64,000 bases of DNA from Fragum whitleyi (GCA_948146395.1 OX411543.1:63190534-63254533), one strand, 5' to 3'; positions 44,983 to 55,844 are shown, numbered from the stretch's first letter. Program-made: numbers and translations. Notes: generated by a model not told the origin, from the letters alone.

Positions 44983-45290
44983 CGAGACCGGCTACCGTAG
45001 CAGTTACGCAATGGGATGTCGATCCTTTTGTCGTGAGCTCGAAGCCCAGTTCGGCCAACTTTTATCCGACAACTTACAAAAGTCGGTGTGACACGAGTCA
45101 TTTATCTTTCACAATTCGGCATATGATACGTAGTTAGCTTAAGTAGGGGGAGAAGCTAGTGGCTCGGATGAAATGTTGTCGAAGTACTGGTGTGAGAAAC
45201 GACAGGAAATCATTGGTAGGTGCATAGATCGCCACGACACAACTGAAATAATGTTGAAAGTGGCGTTAAACCCCATTCAAACAAACAAAA
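44983..45290 (+). mobile_element. tRNA-derived SINE, second full-length copy
   Basis: Head with TACCGTAGCAGTTACGCAAT (weak box A) and GCTCGAAGCCC (decayed box B). Body CACAATTCGGCATATGATAC, GGCTCGGATGAAATGTTGTC, GTGAGAAACGACAGGAAATC; end AAAGTGGCGTTAAACCCC, ATTCAAACAAACAAAATAAA. It shares its tail with 40444-40740 but differs in part of the body. Starts ~38 bp after the tandem array. Confidence 0.75.
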
Positions 45291-45563
45291 TAAACGTTCA
45301 GCTCAGCAAAGTCCAGTACATAAACAAATGACGACATTATTACGCTGTCTAGTATTCACGTGCCAAATTTATGCGGTTCAAGAAAAAAGATGTTCTAAAA
45401 TTTTCATTATTATCAAATTTTTGCTATTAGACATTGAATAATATCTTGTATTTCGCTTGAAATCGATTTATCTTTCATTTCAGGGACAACAATAGCTATA
45501 TTTTCACTCCTGGCTCCGTCAACCGTGAGGACTAAGTTTTTGCTTTCCACCCAATAAAAGATA

Positions 45564-45876
45564 TAGAGAATAATATGTCAGTGTCTTAAAATATCAATGT
45601 TATCTGGTCGAGGTTTGGGGAATTATCATGACGAGGCTGTGCCGAGTCATGATGATTTATCACAGCCGAGACCAGATAACATTGATATTTTAAGACACTG
45701 ACATATTCTATTTATCATGCAATCATTTTTCACCGCTCATCATACTAAACATTTAAAAATCAAAGAAATTAATGTGAAAGTATATGCGAATTGTTTCAAA
45801 AAATAGACTGCCTGATAACATGTCATGTCATCAGACAGGCGATATCAGGTCAATACAGGCTTCGTTGCATGATAAA
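45564..45876 (+). mobile_element. Family C hairpin element, copy 2
   Basis: Closely matches copy 1. Head arms AATATCAATGTTATCTGGTC / GACCAGATAACATTGATATT, apex CGAGGCTGTGCCGAG at 45632-45646; tail hairpin GCCTGATAACATG / CATGTCATCAGACAGGC and GCGATATCAGGTCAATACAG. Confidence 0.8.
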
Positions 45877-46611
45877 AATCGATACACTGAAAATCACAAT
45901 CACCCTCTTTTGCATTTATAGTTTGTTCGAAATGCGACTTGGCGTTCCTCTCCGTGGAACGTAATCATTTCAAAAACAAAGTCAGATTAATACATGTAAG
46001 TCTCCCATTCTAATTCATTTGCAGTCAATTTCTAAAGAATGTAAATCTACAATTACGCGGTCTCTTTTATTTTCGATCTTCGGACTCTAACGAGGTTTGT
46101 AACGAATGATTATATGCATTTCATGATAATCAAATACATTACTTTTGTGTATGTAGTTCATCGATACAGTTATAATTACAGATGGTTGATTGCTAATCAA
46201 AACGTCGTATCACATCATACAAAATACATAGAGTTACGATAATTTTGTATTGCACTGGTGATTCTTGATGAATGTCAATTGTTATCTCCAATCAGGCATC
46301 GTCGATTAGATCAATTGAAATGATTAATATCAACGTATGGTATCATTTGGGACGCAGATCTACAAATACTAATTATTTCTAAGGTTTTTTTTTTATTCGA
46401 TGCATGTAATAATGAATATAATCATTATAATGATAATAAAAAATTCACAATATATGAAAATGAACATTATCATACATACCTAAATTGTTAAAATGATTAA
46501 GAAAAAAGAAATGGCACATGTTTACGTAAAGTAATAGTAAATTCAAATGCTTAGAACTATGCAATATTTCAAAGAACAATGATATTGCAAATTATAGTCT
46601 CCAGTGTCGTG

Positions 46612-47547
46612 AACTTTTAAGGTTCATGTAAAATCGTTTGAGACCCAATTTTTAAGGACACTTCATTTGTCAAGAAAAAGAAGTATGTCTGGGTATTTAA
46701 TATCAAAATGAAGCTATTTATGAGCAGAATCAGTTGAGCAACATAAGAGCGGTATAGCCAAAAACATTGTGGAAAAAGAGTCATTTTGTACAGATCTAGC
46801 AACTGCAGGACTGTTGGATAAAATTGGCTTATATTTTAACAAAGTACAGCCTAACGCACTAACCTGCAACCGTGGTATAAAACTCGGTCCCAAAACGTAG
46901 TTATGCAAGCAATCTATTTTGACTTATTTTATGAACGCATATGTCATTATGTCATTCTAATTTTGTAAACGTGTAGATCTGTGTAAGGCATGGTGTTAAC
47001 ACAACATAAATGGACATTGGTAGTTTATATACCTGTAAGGTTGTTTAGCATTGTATCAATTTCTATTGCACAAAATGATGAATTTATGGTAATTCATTAT
47101 AGATCATTAAATTCAAAAAACTATAATTGGAGAAAAATCGCAGAAAATATTTCACAATATTATGGTGTGATGTTGCACCATATCTAACATCTAATTTAAA
47201 AACAGACTAAACCGGTTTGACATGTATGTTTACAAAATAAATGGAAATTGATTGTTTCAAATGAGACTTTTGAGACTGGGTTTTATAGCTAAGGTAGTAG
47301 TACCTAGTACAAACATTTTTCTACATTATGATCAAATTTAGGTTAATTTCATCCAGTCGTAATGAAGCTGCTGGTTTTGAAAAAAAATATCCCTTTTCCA
47401 TAATTCTGTTTTGAGATGGGGCTTCTAATGTTGGGTAACTGCTTCTGCTCAGCTTTATTTTATATATTGTTTAGCTAGGCAAAGTGCCTTTTTTGTAAAT
47501 AGGAGCAGCATTAAAATTGGTTCAAAACTCCTTACATGAACTTTAAG
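46612..47547. mobile_element. Large foldback element (long imperfect inverted repeat)
   Basis: The two halves are diverged reverse complements. Outer: TTAAGGTTCATGTAA and TTTGAGACCCAATTTT (46618-46652) versus the inverse of AAAATTGGTTCAAAACTC and TTACATGAACTTTAA (47512-47544). Middle: GAGCAGAATCAGTTGAGCAA versus the inverse of TTGGGTAACTGCTTCTGCTC; GGTATAAAACTCGGTCCCAA versus the inverse of TTTGAGACTGGGTTTTATAG. Inner: TTATTTTATGAACGCATATG versus the inverse of CATGTATGTTTACAAAATAA. Arms are ~370 bp each with indels, and the centre is ~200 bp. Open frames within are short and without motifs. Confidence 0.65.
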
Positions 47548-47801
47548 CAATGATAATTCCAATGGATGCTCAAGTTTATCGATGTTTGTCCTTCAAGTGT
47601 ATAATTTTGTCGAGCCCGCTTAGGATGAGCGACCATTAAATATACAATGATAGTTTGGTAAATAGGTACCAGTTTAGTTCATTATATGTTTATGTGTTGT
47701 TACTGTATGATATTTATACGTCAAAGTTATGTTGTCTGTCTATCTGTCTGTATACCTTTACGTCTGCCCGCTGTGGCTCCCGAAGTGCATGTATATATAA
47801 T
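47548..47801. other. Unassigned; short TGTC repeats
   Basis: TGTCTGTCTATCTGTCTGT at ~47730. No gene. Confidence 0.4.
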
Positions 47802-48245
47802 TACAGTAAAAACATCATGAAATTGAAACTTATTCCGATAAAAATCATTCTTAAAATTCACTCAGCGCTCCGTTCATTTATTCTATACACCCACTCAATT
47901 AGATCGAAAATGCGCCGAAATTATTAGAGAACATTTCAAAATCGTTCAAGTCGATCAATATTTGATTCAAATCGATTTAGTAATTCTACGATTTCATTGG
48001 CTAGTGTGCAATTTGTAAGTATCTGTTGGCCCACGAAGACACACACATAGAAAGGTACATATATTTTATTAAAGGGGGGGGAGGTAATAAATATCACTAT
48101 TTCGTTCATCTTGAACAAAATTAGCGATATTGGATTACCCCCCTTTTATTTCACTTAAAACTCGCTCCATACACTCATTCAAAACCATTTGAAAATTATT
48201 CCAAAATCAATCCATTTTGTCAGTTTCACGATGTTCTGTACTGTA
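47802..48245 (-). mobile_element. Family A MITE, copy 9 (subfamily I)
   Basis: Complete, 444 bp. Ends TACAGTAAAAACATCATGA and CACGATGTTCTGTACTGTA. Subfamily I (GATTTCATTGGCTAGTGTG, GGCCCACGAAGACACAC). Central hairpin AATATCACTATTTCGTTCA / TGAACAAAATTAGCGATATT. Confidence 0.85.
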
Positions 48246-48529
48246 GTATATTATCAATTAACTAAATAATACCCTTTTTCCACCAAGAGCAGATGTGTTT
48301 TTGAAATATTTGTTCAAATATGATCAGGGTAGGAACCAAGCCTTGTTTGTTCCAAAAGCCTTCGATACAACGTATAAACAGTCAATCCCCATCGTGCCAT
48401 TTTACCCCTAGGCCAATTTCAAGGTCAATGTATCGAGAGTTTTTTTTTTTCAGTATTAGAGGAAGTCTGTCCCAAATGAAAAAAAAAAGTTGAAATCGGT
48501 ATCACTCCCTTATTCTCGGATGATGGCCT
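48246..48529. other. Unassigned
   Basis: A-run near 48480. No gene or repeat recognised. Confidence 0.35.
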
Positions 48530-48670
48530 TTTCCTTCTAGATTGCTAGCGGAAGAAAATAATTTTGTCAATAATGACGTCATTGTAGTTGCGGCTTACAT
48601 GTCTTTATTGTGTAGGCACTTACGACATATTGATACTGCTACGACAATGCTTGGTTAAATCGAAATATGT
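48530..48670 (+). repeat. Family J repeat, copy 1
   Basis: TTCCTTCTAGATTGCTAGCG, CAATAATGACGTCATTGTAG and GTAGGCACTTACGACAT match the reverse complement of 62930-63060 (CTTCTATGTATATTGCTAGC, CATTGATTACGTCATAGCAG, TAGGCATTTACGACAT). Confidence 0.6.
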
Positions 48671-49148
48671 CGATGTCGTCCAAAGCATTCCGATATTAAC
48701 TGATTTCAAAGTTTCTTAAAAGGTATACACTATCTTAAAGCAAGAAAGCTCTCTAAAAAATCGTGATTTAGGGGGTCCTTAACATTCCGACGAAAAGTAT
48801 CTGATCGAACGAAGGTCATTTATTTTCTTTGAATATCACATCTAATTGGCTATTCAATACAATCATGGTACCCATTAGCCATAAAAATATTCACCAGATT
48901 TCATTCCTGTTTTATTGAAAATTTACGAGAATCGTGGAAATTGCTCAGTGATTTCCATTTTTATGTTGCAATTTTAGACGAAAAGACACATTTTACATGT
49001 TTTCATTTCGTAGTGAACATTCTCAACAAAGTCGCGATTCAAGTAAGATACCGACTTTTACAACCATCTCTATTGCAATGATATGTTTTTGTGATCATTT
49101 AAATAAACAACGCGATCAAATTTTAGAGTTATCTATTTTATTCATATT
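48671..49148. other. Unassigned
   Basis: No gene or repeat recognised. Confidence 0.35.
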
Positions 49149-49411
49149 TGTGACCCGTCACGCGAAAAGAGACCATCTGGGAAGTGAGTAAAAGTGTCGA
49201 CCCTGGTCAGACTGCGCAATTTGCGCAGACTGACCAGGGTGGAAAGTTTTCTTGTATAAAACATTTTCTGAATATAGAATGATTATTCTACCTTCCTTAG
49301 TAATTATTTCAAAATCCCGCCTCCTGTTTGACCTATGCTAGTTCCAATCCTTTTTCAAAATATTTATTTCACAGTGTTCCCAGGTGGTCCCTTTTCGCAT
49401 GACGGGTCACA
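49149..49411 (+). mobile_element. Family G element, reference copy
   Basis: A complete 263-bp copy. Left end TGTGACCCGTCACGCGAAAA and GAGACCATCTGGGAA face TTCCCAGGTGGTCCC and TTTTCGCATGACGGGTCACA, an inverted repeat of ~35 bp. Hairpin GACCCTGGTCAGACTGCGC / GCGCAGACTGACCAGGGT. Then GAATATAGAATGATTATTCT and TTGACCTATGC. Non-coding, with no certain target duplication. Confidence 0.85.
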
Positions 49412-49687
49412 ATAAAGAATTGAAATTGTACTCTGTGGCAAAGGAATGAAAATCTTGAAAATATACTTTTCCCAACAATGGCTTCTACAAAAGGTATCTA
49501 AAAGCTAATTAAATTGACGGTCTAAAGTTAAGTCAATAAAGATATTATTTTAAGTTAAATCATTCAATATATTGTTCTGTGTAATTTTGATACTAGATAC
49601 ATATTTCAGTCGAAATATAGTAAACATAACCAAATCAATAATAGGTTTAGACACCAAGGGTGCAGCCTCTTTCAATACATTGTCAGT
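49412..49687. other. Unassigned
   Basis: No gene or repeat recognised. Confidence 0.35.
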
Positions 49688-49757
49688 GTTCTGCTAGAAT
49701 TTCGTAACTACAGCTTTAAATAAGCTGTAGTTACGAGGTTTTAGCAGAAAATCGACG
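49688..49757. repeat. Family L palindrome, copy 3
   Basis: TTCTGCTAGAATTTCGTAAC and TACAGCTT / AAGCTGTAGTTACGAGG and TTTTAGCAGAA, followed by AATCGACGATATTTG, which resembles the sequence after the 41084 palindrome (TCATCAACGATATTTT). Confidence 0.75.
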
Positions 49758-50097
49758 ATATTTGTTATTTGTAATGTTATAATTGTTAATTTTGATTTCT
49801 GAATGAAAAAGGAAAAGTTTTAAGCTGGCTTAAGCTTGCTACGGAACATTGCTTATCAAGGCTCTGTTAACATGTAACAGTAGCCAACCTAAACAGTGCC
49901 TATTTTAGGAAAGGATTGTGCATTTAACCACGAACTTTTGTAAAATTTCCCATATGTTTTATGAAAATGGGGATTCTTTTTTATCTTGGTGAATGAGCAA
50001 AGGTTTCTATCTTTTTGTATTTTTATCAATTTTCAACACCGCCCCTACCTTTTGAATCCTGGAATGTGCTATAACTACGCATGTCCAGTGAATGAAA
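49758..50097. other. Unassigned
   Basis: No gene or repeat recognised. Confidence 0.35.
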
Positions 50098-50200
50098 AAA
50101 TGCGGTGACCAAAATACCACTAGAAGCCGAATTACCAAAAAATGACCCAAATTACTACACTCACAACCGAAGAACTTTCCTGTTAACGGAAAAATCAGAG
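50098..50200. repeat. Family I fragment, copy 3
   Basis: GTGACCAAAATACCACTAGA, AGCCGAATTACC and AATGACCCAAATTACTACAC match 23150-23210 and 32230-32300. Confidence 0.5.
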
Positions 50201-50401
50201 CTATGTTCAGACTGTTCTATATCCCTGTCTACTAATCCATGGACCTTTGTCTGTAGCCATTTACTGCATTTTTCTAATACATGTACAATGAAGAATAACA
50301 TTATTTTCAAAATGTTCGTATTTTGTGCATTGACGAAAAAAGGTTAAAGTTCACAGAATTAATATTGCATGTTTACTCATTATGTTCGCCAGAATCTCAC
50401 T

Positions 50402-50566
50402 TTAAGGTAGTGGACCCGTAATAGTTCTGCAATGTTTCAGAGTTTATTAACTTTAACAGTGTTAACCGAGGTTTCCTAATGAAAATCATAAGAAAACCTC
50501 GGTCAACATTGTGAAAGTTCACGAGGTCCAAAATGTTGCGGAACTATTACGGGTCCACTACCTTAA
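50402..50566. mobile_element. Family E TTAA palindrome, copy 2 (intact)
   Basis: 165 bp bounded by TTAA at 50402-50405 and 50563-50566. Terminal arms GGTAGTGGACCCGTAATAG / CTATTACGGGTCCACTACC match perfectly. Inner arms TTAACCGAGGTTTCCTAATG / CATAAGAAAACCTCGGTCAA. The TTAA duplication fits piggyBac-type insertion (inference). Confidence 0.85.
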
Positions 50567-51600
50567 TACAACATTTTGTTATAATGTCAGCTGAGTATCG
50601 TTTAAATAGATGCTATCTCTCTAGATTGAAGAATAATTGTGGTAATATAGACTGGCGGTTTTATGCTCCTGGTTGTCGACGAATTACATAAGATCTTATG
50701 AATCGGTAATGTGACGTTAATGCCTTCAAGTCTATTTTCTCTTCCGTCTAGACAATAACTTGTAAAATATTCAAAATAAGGGAAATGCAAAAAAATGTTA
50801 CAATTATTAGAATTCTGGAAACACATTTACTTTTTACACAGATGTAAATTAAAGCAACTCCGTTTTTCATTACCCTCGAAATACTTTTAAAGCTGCTCTT
50901 TCACAGATCGGGAAAATGTGATTTTTGAAAATTTTCGTAAAACCAATCGGAAGTAATGACCTCATCTTGTTGAGGCCTTTGAAATAATAAGATACAATAT
51001 GGTAATGCATGGGAAGAAAGATCGAAATGTCTAAATTTAGCGAAATTTATTCTTAAAAATAAAGCAACTACCAACGCATAAAAAATATTATTCTTCAATT
51101 TCGAGCTAACTATTTAGGCATGTATATTCTGCGTGTTTGTCTTATTAGATCAAAGATTAAGGTAAAAGTATTTGACAGCTGGAAACTTCACATCAATACA
51201 AGCAAAAATGAAAGATTATTCACAGAAAGTAACGATACTGTAATTTATAGACTCGAAATGAATAGACTGGGTCCCTTACTGATATTGCCTCTTCGAAAAA
51301 ATAAGTTTCGAAATTTTTTGAATACATGTATGTTGTTTTTAGTGCCAATGCCCTTTGGCAATTCTTAATCGTCTAAAAATACCCACATTTCCGGATCTAA
51401 GAACGAATTTTTTTTTTCTATGAAAAACTGTGCAAGAGGAGCTTTAAAGTATGTACAGTAGAATAGTAAATGGTCAGTATTATGGTCACGCGATAACCGC
51501 GATATTGTAAATAAACACTGGATCAATCCATGTTATTGAAAACAGTGTTCATGTCAATTGGCTGTCTTTATTATACTGGAAAAACATGCAGTAGTTTAAC
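50567..51600. other. Unassigned
   Basis: The 82-codon frame at 51120-51368 has no recognised motif. No repeat found. Confidence 0.35.
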
Positions 51601-51603
51601 GGA

Positions 51604-51674
51604 GTGGCGTAGTCGAGTGGATAAGGACGACAAAATTTTGACCAAGCGGACCGAGTTCGATTCTGCATTGCGAC
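51604..51674 (+). pseudogene. tRNA-like sequence (plus)
   Basis: Box A-like TAGTCGAGTGGATAAGG and box B GAGTTCGATTC are present, with a T5 run ~15 bases downstream that could end RNA polymerase III transcription. The acceptor and T stems do not pair well, so it is called a tRNA relic or SINE head rather than a tRNA. A second tRNA-like sequence faces it at 52167-52245. Confidence 0.45.
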
Positions 51675-52166
51675 ATGAAAATTAACTTTTTCAATTTATA
51701 CATTTAATGGCATATTTTATTTTATTTTATTTATTTTTTTTTTTTGAAAAATTATTTTAAATGTTATGCTCATTTTGAAAACGCTTCAAAGGCTATTTGT
51801 ATTATTTGGACTGAAAAGATAGATACTATATTTACTTCACCGTGGGGATGATAAAAAGGCAAGCTTTGATAGAGCCTGAAACTGCGATTTGGCCGCGAGT
51901 ATTCGAAGATTCAAAATCTAAAAGATTTCACGCTGATAAATGGAATGCACTAGTAAAAGCAATTGTAGACCAGAGGCTATTGTTTCATGAATGGAAATTT
52001 TGTCGCATAGAACCGATAAAGCTTTCTCCGAATTGTATAATCCTGTATATTTAATCCTATAATACATATATAAAAAATAAAGAAACACATAGAAAAGAAA
52101 TTTATCTGCGTGTATTTGATGATGAAAAAAAATACTTAATGTTCTCAAAAAAAAAAAAAAAATCTA
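51675..52166. other. Spacer between two convergent tRNA-like sequences
   Basis: AT-rich with T-runs at ~51735-51745. The 70-codon plus frame at 51842-52054 has no known motif. Confidence 0.35.
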
Positions 52167-52245
52167 GCGATGACAGGATACGAACCGGGAGCGTTTTGGT
52201 AACAATCAGTCGATAGTCTAGCATGCGTATCCACTGAGCCATCGC
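52167..52245 (-). pseudogene. tRNA-like sequence (minus) with poly(T) terminator
   Basis: On the minus strand GCGATGG at the 5' end pairs with TCATCGC at the 3' end (7 bp including one G-T). Box A-like CTCAGTGGATACGC and box B GGTTCGTATCC follow, and a run of ~15 T lies a few bases downstream (52147-52162 on plus). The T stem keeps only 3 of 5 pairs and I cannot place a clean anticodon stem, so a pseudogene or SINE head is likelier than a working tRNA. 79 nt. Confidence 0.5.
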
Positions 52246-53289
52246 AGTCATTTACATTCATCACGGTATTTTAGATATATTATATCAGGTTCTTTTAAGG
52301 AAGTTAACATTATTCGATAAGTAACCTGCACTACCTATAGAAAATATCGATACAACCGTCTAAATGTTAACATTATCGCGTGCAATTTATACGTATGGTA
52401 TTCACAACACTTACTTCAATCATTCAAAAACACATTCTTTGTCTGGTGTTAATTTTAAAGCGTTTAAAACGCCTGTGAAGAAACACAAACAGAAAAAACC
52501 GTATATTTCATTAAATAGGGGTAATAAATCAGAGCCTTGAGAGTGTTGATGGTGAACATCCCTGTTCGTATAGTAAGGCGACAAAGATATTTAAAAATCT
52601 ACACAATATAGGCATTATTTGGAAATGTGGCCAATCGATAATATCAAGGTATTCCAACCAATCAGCTTTTGCTTGCCACGCAAATAAAAAGCAATCCAAT
52701 TATCGTAACTTTGAAATATTGATTGAATTTTTTATATATATATGAAAATAAACTCTGTTTATAAACGGGGGGATTTTCATCATAATAATATATATTCCTT
52801 CTGTTAAAGGGTCCTCAGAGATAATTTCTATGAGATTTGGATGACATCAATGCAAGGTTAAGCTTCTAAGAAAAGGATCTCACCAAATAAACAATGAAAT
52901 TGACCTTAGCTCATAAAAGGCATAATTCGCGTGTACTGTAATTAATATTTTGTAGATTGATACAGGGTTACCCAGGAATAAATTTCGTAAATAGATTTAA
53001 ACTTAAGACGAAATTGGATTTTTTACTTGATAGTTGCATTTACGTGATTTCAATTTAAGATTTGAATTTTAAGCAGTCACTTGGAAGTTTTTACCATTAA
53101 CGCTCATTTAACCACGGTACAATTGCATAATTTTTATAGGCATGTCATCCTAAGTAATGATAGATTTGTATTCGGTAAAAATCGAAACGCATTCGTAGTT
53201 AACGTATGTCACTATACTGGTTACCGTTTCTAATGCTAACTACACGTATAGGTACATACAGTATTAACAACGGCGGCCAGTTCAATAGG
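52246..53289. other. Unassigned
   Basis: No gene or strong repeat recognised. GATGGTGAACATCCCTG (~52549) weakly recalls 5710. Confidence 0.35.
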
Positions 53290-53420
53290 TCATGACCTAA
53301 AAACACATGTTTCCGGCAAACTACTACAGGAACTTGGAATATTTAGGGCTCAGAACAAAAAAACATTGTATGTGTCTATACATTGAATAGACACATACTT
53401 GTTTTTTGCTCGAAGTCCTC
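53290..53420. repeat. Family M fragment, copy 2, with a small palindrome
   Basis: Matches 8345-8470 weakly, followed by CATTGTATGTGTCTATACAT / GAATAGACACATACTTG, a hairpin with ~15-bp arms at 53362-53404. Confidence 0.45.
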
Positions 53421-54090
53421 GATATGATTACGCGGATCATCTATACGTCCGATTGGAATTGCTATTTCTTTTTGTATTTCAAAAGGGAATTATCATTATG
53501 TTCACATGATAAAGAAATATTTGTCAACTTTTTTAGATTTTTTTTATTTAAAGAGGGGAAAGTTGAAAAAATGCTCATCAAAATGGTCGCTTGACAAAGA
53601 TTGACTGTAAACTAATATTTCGTCTATTTCTTCAACTGACCACCTAAAAGTATTAAATTTAAGAGTGTAACTTAAAAGACATGTTCTTTTGTTTACTTTG
53701 ACCGTGCTTTGCAAATTTTTATGGATAGAATAAAGTAAAACATACGATAAAAATATATGGCCATAAATCATATATGCTGATCGAAATGAAAGAAGACAGC
53801 AACTCATGTTGCTATAAAATTTATGGCCCATTTTCGTAAGTCTTGGTATTAAATGTTATTTAGTTCTGCTAACGAGGTGCATAAGAAAGAGAATTTACGT
53901 GCATTTAAAAGCTTTGTTTACATTCCAAACAAAATAATGGCTTATCGAGCTCGAGAATTCAATTAGCACAAAAATGCACACCCGTAGGATACAAATGAAT
54001 GCTTGATGTGTGCGTCTTTAATAGTAATTTTTCTGTTATAATGAAAGAAGTTATTTGGACTCACTGGCATACTGACACAGATTTTCTTTG
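53421..54090. other. Unassigned
   Basis: Frames of 62 and 95 codons on either strand (53406-53831) have no motif. Confidence 0.35.
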
Positions 54091-54504
54091 TAACATTTAG
54101 TTGCATCGTCAAATTGACATTCGCCTCAATCAAAACCATTCTTAGTCGTTTACTCAGTGATTCATTTATTCATTCCAAACACTTACTCAAACCATTCAAA
54201 AAACGCTCAAACCTATTGAAAATATAAAATCAAGAACGTCAAGCAAAAAATCGCGATTTCATTGACATAATTGAAATTGTAAGCGTCTAATAGGTACTTG
54301 AAGAAATAGGAGCCTATCTATAGAACTTGTATGCATATTCTATAAATTGGAGGTAATCATTATCGCTAATTTTGTTCATCCTGAACAAAATTTGCGATAT
54401 TGGATTACCTCCCATTAAATTTCACTCAAAACTCGTTCCACACATTCATTCAAAATCATTCCAAAATTATACACCTTGTCAATTTCACTATTTTGTTAAC
54501 TGTA
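54091..54504 (-). mobile_element. Family A MITE, copy 10 (subfamily II)
   Basis: 414 bp. Left end TAACATTTAGTTGCATCG, right end TCACTATTTTGTTAACTGTA. Central hairpin TATCGCTAATTTTGTTCAT / GAACAAAATTTGCGATATT well preserved. Its right end abuts the LINE fragment directly. Confidence 0.85.
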
Positions 54505-54813
54505 TTATTTAGATTGTCGTCTCACTCTTTTAGGATTGAAACAGGCAGGCATTGTTTAAATAGAATTGATAGAAATCAACTCGTATGTTTGGCATATAAT
54601 CTAAATGAAATAGAAGATGAATTCCATTTTTTGCTTGTATGTCCACTATTTACTGATATAAGAAAAACTTATCTGAAAATTTTTTACTATACTCGTCCTA
54701 ATATGATGAAATTCGTAGCCTTAATGAATACTGAAAATAAAACCGATCTTTTGAAATTGGCTAAATACTTAAAAGAAAGTTTTTCACGAAGATTTGGTCT
54801 TACTTATACTTAA
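54505..54813 (+). pseudogene. LINE reverse transcriptase, C-terminal fragment
   Basis: About 102 codons, ending in a TAA stop. The translation runs RLSSHSFRIETGRH, then NEIEDEFHFLLVCPLF and ends near KYLKESFSRRFGLTYT. This is characteristic of the C-terminal region after the reverse transcriptase domain in animal non-LTR retrotransposons, where a C-x-x-C...H...C knuckle precedes CPLY/F. Here the first Cys pair reads C-L-A-Y, so the second Cys appears lost. No start codon of its own: the open frame continues upstream only because it reads through family A copy 10. The catalytic domain is absent. A dead 5'-truncated insertion is likely. Confidence 0.8.
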
Positions 54814-55004
54814 TAGCTATTGTAACCTTGATGATGTAAAAATTTTGCTTTGGCTTCTCTTCCAAGATGGAGATAGATCTATAATGTTGATAATTCGTTT
54901 ACATGTGAAATGAATGAATGCTTTGTTCTTTTATGTTTATGTTCTTTGATATCTTTATTGAAATCGACATTCTTGGTCATAATTCTGTAAAACTTGAAGT
55001 TTTG
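54814..55004 (+). other. Possible LINE 3' UTR remnant
   Basis: Follows the LINE stop codon. AT-rich, with no recognisable tail repeat or AATAAA before family C copy 3 begins. Confidence 0.4.
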
Positions 55005-55319
55005 TTATGCAATGAAGCCTGTATTGACCTGATATCACCTAACTGATAACATAATATGATATCGGACAGTCTATTTATAGAAACAATTTTCATACATATT
55101 CACGTGAATTTATTTAGTTTTTAAGGGTTAATTATAATTAGTCGCTAAAAAACGATTGCATGATGAATAGAATAACTTATTAGTGTCTAACAATATCAAT
55201 TTTATATGGTCTCGACTGCGAGCTATTATCATCACACGGTAAAGCCTCTTTATGATAAATTCTCCCAACCTCGCCCAAATAACATTTATATTTAAAGACA
55301 CTAGCACTTTATTCTCCAT
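55005..55319 (-). mobile_element. Family C hairpin element, copy 3
   Basis: TTATGCAATGAAGCCTGTAT, TTGACCTGATATCACC, then TCTATTTATAGAAACAATTT and a decayed head (GACTGCGAGCTATTATCATC / GATAAATTCTCCCAACCTCG). The apex is recognisable only as CGGTAAAGCCTCT. Ends AGCACTTTATTCTCC. Confidence 0.7.
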
Positions 55320-55474
55320 ATATTTAAAAAAAAAAGGGGGGCATGCGCATTACAGATCCCGCAATTTAACTGATTGTTTAATTCGGCCTCATTCAATGAC
55401 AGTATCTTAAAGATCATAATCCAATGTAAAACAATTGAAAATGTGATAATGTATTGCCATTCAAGTAAGAATTA
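55320..55474. other. Spacer between head-to-head C copies
   Basis: Contains an A-run then a G-run at ~55326-55341. No gene. Confidence 0.4.
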
Positions 55475-55790
55475 TATAGAGAATACTATTTTAGTGTCTT
55501 AAAATATCAATGTTATCTGGTCGATGTTTGGTGAATTTATCATGACGAGGCTTTGCCGAGACATGGTTATTTCTCATTGCCGACACCATTTATCATTGAT
55601 ATTTTTAGACACTAACAAATTATTCTATTCACCAGGCAATCATTTTAAAGCACTTATTTACAATTATGTATCCCTTAAAAATTCAGGTGAAAGTTTATGC
55701 AAATTGTTTCTAGAAATCGACTGCCTGATATCATGTTATGTTATCAGACAGGTGATATAAGATCAATAAAGTCTTCATTGCATGATAAAT
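55475..55790 (+). mobile_element. Family C hairpin element, copy 4
   Basis: Head AATATCAATGTTATCTGGTC...CCATTTATCATTGATATTTT, apex CGAGGCTTTGCCGAG at 55546-55560; tail GTTTCTAGAAATCGACTGCC, hairpin CTGATATCATG / CATGTTATC equivalents, and CATTGCATGATAAAT. Head-to-head with copy 3. Confidence 0.75.
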
Positions 55791-55844
55791 TTAAAATATA
55801 TACATGTACATAACACGACTGGCAAAAAAGACAATCTGAGACTA

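Noticed and set aside
52167..52245. Functional tRNA gene
   Set aside because: The acceptor stem is good, but the T stem has only 3 of 5 pairs and no clean anticodon stem could be placed.
54400..54504. N-terminal part of the 137-codon frame ahead of the LINE fragment
   Set aside because: These codons lie in the terminal part of a family A MITE; only the sequence from 54505 resembles LINE protein.
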